From NCBI GenBank assembly GCA_022820995.1, contig JAJEEM010000058.1, positions 1-64,000 on the forward strand: 64,000 nt of DNA. The letters run 5' to 3'. The notes beneath the pieces were generated by a model that made no database searches, was not told the origin of the DNA, and saw only the letters and a list, made by a program, of their open reading frames with translations. The translations under genes and the position numbers were made by a program. Below are positions 43,958 to 51,065 of this stretch, in pieces. Each line of letters begins with the position of its first letter. Position 1 is the stretch's first letter. The DNA comes from Gemmatimonadota bacterium. Its GTDB lineage: Bacteria; Gemmatimonadota; Gemmatimonadetes; Palauibacterales; Palauibacteraceae.

Positions 43958-44692
43958 TCAAACCGTGACCGGCGAGATCTCCTTGCGGGGCGGGGGGTAG
44001 GCGCGCGGGGACGGCCGCAGGCCGGTGGCGGCGAACGACTCCGCGGCCTTGAGCGCCGCGAGGACAGGGTTGATGACGGGCACGCCGAGGCGCTCGGAGA
44101 GCTTCCGCGCCACGTCGAGAAACCCCATCGTCATGCAGCCCAGCACGAGCGTGTCGGCGCCGGCGCGCAGCGCCGCGTGGGCCTCCGTCTCGAGCGTTTC
44201 GAGCACCTGGTCCGCGCGCTGCCGCAACTCGAGCACCGGGACGTCCACGGCACGGATGTCCGCAACCAGCCCTTCGAGGCCGTAGCCCCGCATCTGCCTG
44301 CGGATCGCCGGCACGACCTCCTCGACCACGGTGATGATCGCGAAGCGCTGCCCCATCTGTGCCGCGGCGAGCGCTCCCGCTTGGCCCGGGCCGACGACGG
44401 GGAAGTCGACGAGTTCACGGGCCGGCGCGAGGCCGGGGTCGCCGAAACACCCGATGATCATCGCGTCGAACCCCTCTGCCTCCAGGCGGGGCGCCGCGTG
44501 CAGAATGCCGGGGACCGAGAGATATTCTTCCGCGGAAGACTCGACCGATGCGGGGCCGTCGTCGGTCTCGCGAACCTCGACTTCGGTGCCCCCGAAGGCC
44601 GCGCCGTTGAGAAAGGCTTCGCGCCGCACGAGTTCCGGCGGCCCGAGGGGACCGCGGGACATGGGCCCGGGAAGGAAATAGACAATGCGCAT
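43958..44692 (-). CDS. Asp/Glu/hydantoin racemase-family protein
   Basis: ATG at 44692 begins directly with the first strand (Met-Arg-Ile-Val-Tyr-Phe-Leu-Pro-Gly-Pro) and has AGG eight bases upstream; 244 residues. The two catalytic Cys of the family are present: Ile-Ile-Gly-Cys-Phe-Gly-Asp near 90 and Val-Leu-Gly-Cys-Met-Thr-Met-Gly near 190, so two-base racemisation or a related isomerisation is possible. Substrates in the family include hydantoins, aspartate, glutamate and maleate. It is divergent from the aconitase X genes (74 bases apart), which suggests a shared pathway. Confidence 0.82.
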   Translation of the reverse strand: MRIVYFLPGPMSRGPLGPPELVRREAFLNGAAFGGTEVEVRETDDGPASVESSAEEYLSVPGILHAAPRLEAEGFDAMIIGCFGDPGLAPARELVDFPVVGPGQAGALAAAQMGQRFAIITVVEEVVPAIRRQMRGYGLEGLVADIRAVDVPVLELRQRADQVLETLETEAHAALRAGADTLVLGCMTMGFLDVARKLSERLGVPVINPVLAALKAAESFAATGLRPSPRAYPPPRKEISPVTV

Positions 44693-44766
44693 GGTCTCGC
44701 CTGCGGTCTGGAGCCGGTTCTCGATCACGATCGTCTCGCTCGCGACTGAAACTGGAATATAGCAGC
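44693..44766. promoter_or_regulatory. Divergent promoter region, racemase-like / aconitase X
   Basis: Only 74 bases separate the two starts. An A/T-rich patch (GGAATATAGC, 44754-44763) lies immediately before the aconitase X GTG and is the only promoter-like element seen. No ribosome site precedes that GTG, so a very short leader or leaderless mRNA is possible. Confidence 0.35.
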
Positions 44767-46047
44767 GTGACGAGCGTTCGTCTGGACGAGCGGGACCATT
44801 CGTTCCTGCGGGGCGAGGAGGGGGAAGGTGCGCGGCTCGCGATGTCGATCCTCGTGCGCATGGCCGATGTGGTCGGGGCCCGGGAACTGCTCGACATCAC
44901 GGCGGCGCACATCGATTCGTCGCTGTACCAGGGGCCGGCCACGCTGGAGTTCGCCGAGCGGCTGGCAGAGGGTGGCGCGCGGGTGCGGGTGCCGACGACG
45001 CTCAACGTGTCGGGCGTGGACGAATACGGCTGGCGCGAGTGGGATGTGGCCGAATCGTGGGCGGAACCGGCGCGGCGCCAGATGGAGGCGTACGAGGCGA
45101 TGGGCTGCGAGCCCACGTGGACGTGCGCCCCGTACCAGACGCAGCCGCGGCCCGGTTTCGGCGAACAGGTCGCGTGGGGCGAGTCGAGCGCGATCGTGTT
45201 CGCGAACTCCGTGCTGGGGGCGCGCACGGAGCGCTATCCCGACCTGCTGGACATCTGCTGCGCGGTGACGCGCCGGGCGCCGGCGGCGGGGCTCCACCTG
45301 ACGGGGAATCGGGCGGGGGATGTGCTCATCGATCTCTCCGGTGTCCCGCGACGGCTCGCGGAGGAGCCCGCGCTGTATCCGGTGCTGGGGCACTGGATCG
45401 GCCTGCGCGTGGAGGGGCGGATTCCGGTGCTCGACGGGCTCCGGGCCCGCCCGGGAGAGGACGACCTCAAGGCGCTGGGGGCCGCCATGGCTTCTTCGGG
45501 CGCGGTGGGCCTGTTCCACTGGGTCGGCCTCACGCCCGAGGCGCCGGATATGGACGCGGCGTTTCAGGGGAGGGAACCGGCGACTCGCCTTCGCCCGGGG
45601 CCCGCGGAGCTGCGGGCGGCGCGGGACGAACTCGGCTCGGGACTGTACGACGCGGACGGCCTCGACCTCGTCGTGCTGGGGAGCCCGCACTTCTCGCTGT
45701 CCGAATTCGCGGCGCTCGCGCGGCTCGTGGAGGGTCGCCGGCGCCACGCGGGCGTGCGGCTGTTGATCACGACCGGGCGCGCGGTCCGTGAACTGGCGGC
45801 GAAAGCGGGCTACCTCGACGCGATCGAGGCGTTCGGCGGGGAACTGACCGTCGACACCTGCATCCTGACGACGCCGATGCTGCCGGAGAGCATCCGGCGG
45901 CTCATGACCAACTCCGCAAAATACGCCTGGTACACACCGAGCCTGCTCGAGCGCGCCGTCGCCTTCGGGAGTCTGGCGGACTGCGTGGAGTCGGCCGTCG
46001 CGGGCCGCGTCACGCGGGACGACGGCGCCTGGACCGCCGGGCCGTGA
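44767..46047 (+). CDS. Aconitase X large (catalytic) subunit
   Basis: The product has 426 residues from GTG at 44767. It shows the AcnX/DUF521 pattern: Ala-Met-x-Ile-Leu near 25, Ala-His-Ile-Asp-Ser-Ser near 47, Cys-Glu-Pro-Thr-Trp-Thr-Cys-Ala-Pro-Tyr at about 113-122 (iron-sulfur ligands and active-site loop), Gly-Glu-Ser-Ser-Ala-Ile-Val-Phe-Ala-Asn-Ser-Val-Leu-Gly-Ala-Arg-Thr near 140-156 and a third Cys region near 365. Known bacterial members are cis-3-hydroxy-L-proline dehydratases; archaeal ones dehydrate mevalonate 5-phosphate. The partner subunit follows with a GTGA overlap. Confidence 0.9.
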   Translation: MTSVRLDERDHSFLRGEEGEGARLAMSILVRMADVVGARELLDITAAHIDSSLYQGPATLEFAERLAEGGARVRVPTTLNVSGVDEYGWREWDVAESWAEPARRQMEAYEAMGCEPTWTCAPYQTQPRPGFGEQVAWGESSAIVFANSVLGARTERYPDLLDICCAVTRRAPAAGLHLTGNRAGDVLIDLSGVPRRLAEEPALYPVLGHWIGLRVEGRIPVLDGLRARPGEDDLKALGAAMASSGAVGLFHWVGLTPEAPDMDAAFQGREPATRLRPGPAELRAARDELGSGLYDADGLDLVVLGSPHFSLSEFAALARLVEGRRRHAGVRLLITTGRAVRELAAKAGYLDAIEAFGGELTVDTCILTTPMLPESIRRLMTNSAKYAWYTPSLLERAVAFGSLADCVESAVAGRVTRDDGAWTAGP

Positions 46048-46484
46048 GCGATCGGCCGGCCACGCCGGGCTCCGGTCCGCTGACCGGTCGCGCGCTCGTC
46101 GCGGGCGCCGCGGAAGGCGCCGTCCTCTACTCGTCGGAGCCGCTCAGCTTCTGGGGCGGCTACGACGCGGAGACCGGTGAGATCATCGACCGGCGCCATC
46201 CGCTGGCCGGCCGGGTCGGCGCGGGCCGCATCCTCGCCATCCCGGCGACCCGCGGATCCAGCACGACGACCGCCGTCCTCCTCGAGGCCATCCGGCGCGG
46301 CACGGCGCCCGCCGCCTTTCTGACCCGCGGCCCCGACACCTTCCTCGCGCTCGCCGCCATCGTCGCCGGTCAGCTCTACGACCGCGCTCCGCCCGTCATC
46401 GCGCTATCCCCGGAGGACTTCGACGCGCTGCGTCGGATCCCCCGCGCCCGGGTCGAGGCAACGGGTACCGTGCTGGCCCGCTGA
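46044..46484 (+). CDS. Aconitase X small (swivel, DUF126) subunit
   Basis: The product has 146 residues, GTG at 46044 overlapping the large-subunit stop. The swivel-domain motifs are clear: Pro-Leu-Ser-Phe-Trp-Gly-Gly-Tyr-Asp at about 32-40, His-Pro-Leu-Ala-Gly-Arg near 52 and the active-site loop Thr-Arg-Gly-Ser-Ser-Thr-Thr near 70, where the Ser acts in AcnX enzymes. In other bacteria the two parts are sometimes fused. Together they make a complete hydrolyase. Confidence 0.9.
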   Translation: MSDRPATPGSGPLTGRALVAGAAEGAVLYSSEPLSFWGGYDAETGEIIDRRHPLAGRVGAGRILAIPATRGSSTTTAVLLEAIRRGTAPAAFLTRGPDTFLALAAIVAGQLYDRAPPVIALSPEDFDALRRIPRARVEATGTVLAR

Positions 46485-46624
46485 CGGCCCCCGGAAGCCA
46501 CATTCCGTCGCTCCGGACGGTTGCCGGGCGCGGTGTCGGGCTGGTGGCGTGGGGTCCTGCTCATCATTCTAATTGTCCGGCGGCCCGGCCGGGGGCCGCC
46601 TCCGCCCCGAACGGAGGGATGGAA

Positions 46625-47299
46625 ATGGACTGGGACGCGATACTCCTCGAGCCGATCCGCGCCTTACTCGATCAACTGGTCGGGTTTCTCCCCAACCTCC
46701 TGGCCGTGCTGGCGATTCTCATCGGTGGCTGGATCGTCGCCAAGCTGATCAAGACGGGGCTCGTCCGGCTTCTCCGGGCAGTGAAGGCGGACAGCGTGGC
46801 CGAAAGGATCCAGTTGGCGGAGATGCTCGCCAGGGGAGGCATCGAGCGCACGTTCTCCCAGCTGGTCGGAGCCCTGGCCTACTGGATCGTCATGCTCGTC
46901 GTGCTGGTGGCGGCGCTGAACGCTCTCCAGCTCACGGCCACCGCCGAGTTGCTCCAGCGGCTCGTCGGCTTCCTGCCCACGATCGTGACGGCCGTCGTCG
47001 TGCTGATTCTCGGCATCCTGGCTGCCGGTTTTCTGGGGGCGACGGTCCGCGCCGTAGCCAGCAACGCGGGCATCGCCCAGGCTCAGGTGCTGGGGCAGTT
47101 CGCACAGGTCGTCGTCATCATCTTCGCCGTGGTCGTGGCCCTGCAGCAGGTTCAGGTCCAGTTCGTGGGCGACGCCTTCCTGATCATCCTCGCGGCCATC
47201 GGCTTCGGCCTGGCCCTCGCGTTCGGGCTTGGATGCAAGGATCTGGCGGGCCGCTGGATGAGCGACCTGGTCGACCGCCTCTCGCCGCGAAAGGACTAG
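46625..47299 (+). CDS. Conserved TM-helix (MscS-related channel-like) membrane protein
   Basis: ATG at 46625 lies seven bases after GGAGG (an in-frame ATG at 46619 is too close). The 224-residue product has five or so membrane helices with repeated Gly-rich segments (Ile-Leu-Ile-Gly-Gly-Trp-Ile-Val-Ala; Gly-Phe-Gly-Leu-Ala-Leu-Ala-Phe-Gly-Leu-Gly) separated by short amphipathic helices. This is the conserved TM-helix repeat family related to mechanosensitive channels, lacking the MscS beta domain. Its role is probably ion leakage or osmotic stress. An A/T-rich patch around 46562-46576 may be its promoter. Confidence 0.78.
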   Translation: MDWDAILLEPIRALLDQLVGFLPNLLAVLAILIGGWIVAKLIKTGLVRLLRAVKADSVAERIQLAEMLARGGIERTFSQLVGALAYWIVMLVVLVAALNALQLTATAELLQRLVGFLPTIVTAVVVLILGILAAGFLGATVRAVASNAGIAQAQVLGQFAQVVVIIFAVVVALQQVQVQFVGDAFLIILAAIGFGLALAFGLGCKDLAGRWMSDLVDRLSPRKD

Positions 47300-47309
47300 G
47301 CCGGCGGGT

Positions 47310-48779
47310 CTACCGGCGGTAGTCGAGGGGCGGCGGGCGGTCGCCAAGCAGCGCCGAATACTCGAAGTCCTCGCCCCGGTGCGCCCGGAGTTCCTCCCAC
47401 GCGGCGGCGATCACGTCGGGTGACTGGAAGAGTTCGATCGTCGTCAGGGCGAGCGTCTTCGCCGCGACGATCATCCCCTTCGTCCCGATATCGGTGCCGC
47501 CGGCCGCGACCGCCTGCCAACTGTGGGCCGAGGTCCCCGGCACCCAGGTGGCCGTCGACAGCCCCGTCGTCGGCACGACCCAGCTGACGTCGCCGACATC
47601 GGTCGATCCGCCGCCCGCGGGGTCGACCCCGAACTCCTCGATCTCGGCCTCGGAGCCCAGCGGCCGTCCGGAGCCACCCACGAAGCTGTCCTGGATCTGT
47701 CGGGCGAAGGCCCGCTCCGCCTCCGTGTACTCCACGCCCCCGACCTTGCGCAGGTTGGCGTCCATCACCTGTCCGAGGGCGACGTTGGGCACGAGGTCGT
47801 ACAGCCCGTGGATGACCTCGTACTCCATTCCGGTCCCGGTCCCCATCGCCGCCCCTTCGGCCGCGCGCGCCACGCGCTCGAACAGTTCGAGCACCATGGG
47901 GGCGTCCGGGTGCCGCACGTAGTAGTAGACCTCGGCGAAGTCCGGCACGACGTTGGGCGCGAAGCCGCCCTGCGTGATCACGTAGTGGATGCGCGTCTCC
48001 TGCGGGACGTGCTCGCGCATGAGGTTCACCATGTGATTCATCGCCTCGACGCCGTCGAGCGCGCTCCGTCCCCGGTCCGGCGCGCCCGCCGCGTGCGCAG
48101 AATAACCCCGGAAGCGGAACTTGGCGGACTTGTTGGCAAGCGAGCGCCCCACACGCGCGCTGTTCCGCGCCCCGGGATGCCAGTGCAGCGCCACATCCAC
48201 GTCGTCGAACAGGCCCGCGCGCACCATGTACACCTTCCCCGCGCCACCTTCCTCGGCGGGCGTGCCGTAGAGCCGGATCGTCCCTTCGTGGCCGGTCTCT
48301 TCCAGCCACTCCTTTACCGCGATGGCCGCCGCGACGGAGCCCGCGCCGAACAGGTGGTGTCCGCACGCGTGGCCCGCGCCGCCGATGATGATGGGGGAGC
48401 GCTCCGGCACCGCGTCCTGCGAGATGCCCGGCAGGGCGTCGTACTCGGCCAGGATCCCGATGACCGGGCCTCCGGAGCCGTAGCTCGCCACGAACGCCGT
48501 GGGCATGTCGGCGACCCCCGATTCGATCGAGAATCCCGCCGCCTCGAGTTCGCCCTTCAGCAACTCGGAACTCTGCTCCTCCTGGTAGCCGACCTCGGCC
48601 CACTCCCAGATCTGACGGGCCACGCTTCCGTAGTGGTCGCTGCGCGCCTCGATCGCCGCGATCTGCGTCTCCTGGGCCGCCGACAGGGGCAGCGGCAATA
48701 CGGCCACGAAGGCGCCGGCGAGGAGTCGGCGGCTGCGGAGCTTCCTGTTCACGATGGGGCGCCGGTCTGACATGGACAT
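47310..48779 (-). CDS. AbgB-like M20 amidohydrolase, exported
   Basis: ATG at 48779 precedes Met-Ser-Asp-Arg-Arg and a signal sequence ending Ser-Ala-Ala-Gln; the basic Arg-Lys-Leu-Arg-Ser-Arg-Arg start could be a non-canonical export signal; 489 residues. Metal-site motifs are complete: His-Ala-Cys-Gly-His-His-Leu-Phe at about 137-144, Gly-Thr-Pro-Ala-Glu-Glu-Gly near 175, His-Trp-His-Pro-Gly near 200 and a late Ser-Thr-Asp-Val-Gly-Asp. This pattern fits the B subunit of p-aminobenzoyl-glutamate hydrolase and related amidases. It probably cleaves acylated amino acids or aminoacyl amides outside the cytoplasm. Confidence 0.85.
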   Translation of the reverse strand: MSMSDRRPIVNRKLRSRRLLAGAFVAVLPLPLSAAQETQIAAIEARSDHYGSVARQIWEWAEVGYQEEQSSELLKGELEAAGFSIESGVADMPTAFVASYGSGGPVIGILAEYDALPGISQDAVPERSPIIIGGAGHACGHHLFGAGSVAAAIAVKEWLEETGHEGTIRLYGTPAEEGGAGKVYMVRAGLFDDVDVALHWHPGARNSARVGRSLANKSAKFRFRGYSAHAAGAPDRGRSALDGVEAMNHMVNLMREHVPQETRIHYVITQGGFAPNVVPDFAEVYYYVRHPDAPMVLELFERVARAAEGAAMGTGTGMEYEVIHGLYDLVPNVALGQVMDANLRKVGGVEYTEAERAFARQIQDSFVGGSGRPLGSEAEIEEFGVDPAGGGSTDVGDVSWVVPTTGLSTATWVPGTSAHSWQAVAAGGTDIGTKGMIVAAKTLALTTIELFQSPDVIAAAWEELRAHRGEDFEYSALLGDRPPPLDYRR

Positions 48780-48902
48780 GCGTCTGGAACTCCTCGAAGA
48801 GGGACGGATAGAACGGTCTGAAGAAGCTGGCCCGGCGAAGCGCGTCTGGCTAGCCTTGGTCGCCATTTCTTGTACCGGTCACGGGGGTTGGGGGTGGAGA
48901 AG

Positions 48903-49766
48903 ATGAAATCGTGGATCGTGCTGGCCCTGGCTGCGGCGCCGACCGCCGCGCCGGTCGCGTCGCTCCAGGAAGAGCTTCAGGAAGAGGCGGAAACCGTCTG
49001 GTCCTACAACGCCGAGCTGAGCCTCCTCTTCACCTCGGGGAACTCCACGGTGCGCACGTTCGGCCTCGGCGGCGGCGCCCGGCGCGAGTGGGGCGGGGGA
49101 GAACTGTCGCTGAGCGCGGGAGGCCTCCGAACCGAGTCCGGCACCACCCGGCGCATCGCCGTGGGGACCCCGGACCATTTCACCGTGGCGAGCGACTCCG
49201 ATCCCGAGCCGACGGCCGAGAACTACTTCGCGCGGGGCGAATTCGAGCGTTCGTTCTCGGATCACGTGCACCTCACGGCCGGCGCCGGCTGGGAGCGGAA
49301 CACCTTCGCCGGGTACGAGAGCAAGCTCTCCCTGGTGGGCGGCATCGGAAACATGTGGATCGACAACGAGAGGACCCGGCTCAAGAGCGACTACGGGATC
49401 ACGCTCACCGCCCAGAACGATGTCGTCGACGACCCGGACAGGAGTTCGACGTTCGGTGGCATCCGGGTCTCCACCAACTTCCGGCGTCAGTTGACCGAAA
49501 CGGCCAACCTCGAGAGCACGCTGACGCTGGACGAGAACCTCACGGACGCCTCGGATCTCCGCGCCGACCTCGCGAACTCCCTCGCGGTCGAAATCAACAG
49601 TTCGCTGGCCGTGAAGACGGGCCTCCGGCTCGCGTGGGACAATGTGCCTGCGCTGACGCGGGCGCCGCTGGAGGAGCCGGGAGGGGCCGCAACCGGGGAG
49701 ACGGTCCTCGTCCCGCGCCACAAGCTCGACTCCACGCTGACGATCGCGCTCGTCGCGAACTTCTGA
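48903..49766 (+). CDS. DUF481 outer-membrane beta-barrel protein
   Basis: ATG at 48903 follows GTGGAG; 287 residues with a short signal peptide. The body is a row of amphipathic strands with Asn-Ala-Glu-Leu-Ser-Leu-Leu-Phe-Thr-Ser-Gly-Asn-Ser, the usual DUF481 opening, and it ends in a Phe (Val-Ala-Asn-Phe), the outer-membrane assembly signal. DUF481 proteins are salt- or stress-induced barrels of unknown role. The MscS-type channel gene begins 48 bases downstream on the same strand, so they may share an osmotic-stress transcript. Confidence 0.82.
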   Translation: MKSWIVLALAAAPTAAPVASLQEELQEEAETVWSYNAELSLLFTSGNSTVRTFGLGGGARREWGGGELSLSAGGLRTESGTTRRIAVGTPDHFTVASDSDPEPTAENYFARGEFERSFSDHVHLTAGAGWERNTFAGYESKLSLVGGIGNMWIDNERTRLKSDYGITLTAQNDVVDDPDRSSTFGGIRVSTNFRRQLTETANLESTLTLDENLTDASDLRADLANSLAVEINSSLAVKTGLRLAWDNVPALTRAPLEEPGGAATGETVLVPRHKLDSTLTIALVANF

Positions 49767-49814
49767 CGCGCCGCGCGACTGTCGGGCGTCCGCGGGCCTT
49801 TGCACATTGTCCAC

Positions 49815-51065
49815 ATGGCCGGTCGATCGAATCCACGCGCCCCGCGGCCCGCGAGAGCCGCGAGGCTGTTGCCGCATCTGCTGCTGACGGTCTTCGCCGG
49901 GTGCTGGCCAGCGCCGCCGCAGGAGGGGGAGCCCGAGTCCGAGGTCGTTTCCGCGGTCGCGGCTGAATCCGGGGCCGAGTCCGGGACGCCCGTCGGGTCG
50001 GGAGGGATCGAGCCTCCGCCGGGGTCGGAAACACCGGTCGGCGAATCCGCACAGGAGGCGCCGCCCGCGGCTCGGGACTCGATCGGGATCCAGCTGGAGG
50101 CCCTTGCGCTGGCCCAGGAAAGGATCCTGGCTCGGCTGGATTCGCTACGGCCCGCCACGACCGCCGCGGCTGCGGAAGATACGGCGTCCGCGGGGCCTGT
50201 GAGCCTCGACCTCGAGGAAGCGGGGGAGGAGGTACGGGGCCTCGGCGTCGGGATCTTCTGGTCTCTCGTCATCATCATCATCTTCCACTTCCTGATCCGG
50301 GCCCTGGTCTGGACGCTGGAGGTGCTCGCCGAGCGCAGCGTCCGCCGCCGACTCGCCGTCAAGTCGCTCATCCCCATCATCCGCATGCTCCTGTGGGCGA
50401 TCGCGGCCTACCTCATCCTGCGCACGGTTTTCCGCGTTGACGCGCAGGGAATCCTGGCGGCGAGCGCCGCCCTGGGGGTGGCGCTGGGGTTCGCCGCGCA
50501 GGATCTGCTCAAGAACGTCTTCGGAGGCCTGATCGTCGTCCTCGATCAACCTTTCCAGGTCGGCGACAAGATCTCCGTGGGGGGGACGTACGGTGAGGTC
50601 GTCTCCATCGGACTTCGCTCGACGCGGATCGTCACGGCCGACGATAACCTGGTCTCGGTCCCCAACGCACAGGTCGTGCAGGAACCCGTGGCGAATGCGA
50701 ACGCGGGGCAACTCCACTGCCAGGTGGTCACGGACCTGTATCTCCCGGGATGCGTGGACGAGCGGAGGGCGAAGGAGATCGCGTTCGATGCGGCGGTCAC
50801 GTCCAGGTATGTATTCCTCCAGAAGCCCATCGTCGTCCTGGTAGGGGACGAGTTCCGGACCACGTTCCTCACGCGCGTCCGGATAAAGGCGTACGTGCTG
50901 GACCCGCGCTTCGAGTTTCTCTTCCAGAGCGACGTGACCGAACGGGCTCGCGATGGCTTCCGGGCGGCGGGCCTCGTCCCCGAGCAGGATTGGTATCCTG
51001 CCGTGGAGACGACCCCGCGGACGGGACCGGATCCAACGGCGGCCGGCGGCGGCATCCGCGCATGA
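49815..51065 (+). CDS. MscS-family mechanosensitive channel with exported Pro/Glu-rich N-terminus
   Basis: ATG at 49815 gives 416 residues (TTG 49800 is less likely). An N-terminal hydrophobic leader ends in Ala-Gly-Cys (about 32-34), perhaps a lipid attachment site. Then come about 65 residues of Pro/Glu/Ser/Gly low complexity and a short coiled coil. Three membrane helices start near residue 145. The pore helix Ala-Ala-Leu-Gly-Val-Ala-Leu-Gly-Phe-Ala-Ala-Gln-Asp-Leu-Leu near 220 and the beta domain Gln-Pro-Phe-x-Val-Gly-Asp match MscS. Its stop overlaps the ATG of the giant ATPase gene, so the two products are made together. Confidence 0.87.
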   Translation: MAGRSNPRAPRPARAARLLPHLLLTVFAGCWPAPPQEGEPESEVVSAVAAESGAESGTPVGSGGIEPPPGSETPVGESAQEAPPAARDSIGIQLEALALAQERILARLDSLRPATTAAAAEDTASAGPVSLDLEEAGEEVRGLGVGIFWSLVIIIIFHFLIRALVWTLEVLAERSVRRRLAVKSLIPIIRMLLWAIAAYLILRTVFRVDAQGILAASAALGVALGFAAQDLLKNVFGGLIVVLDQPFQVGDKISVGGTYGEVVSIGLRSTRIVTADDNLVSVPNAQVVQEPVANANAGQLHCQVVTDLYLPGCVDERRAKEIAFDAAVTSRYVFLQKPIVVLVGDEFRTTFLTRVRIKAYVLDPRFEFLFQSDVTERARDGFRAAGLVPEQDWYPAVETTPRTGPDPTAAGGGIRA

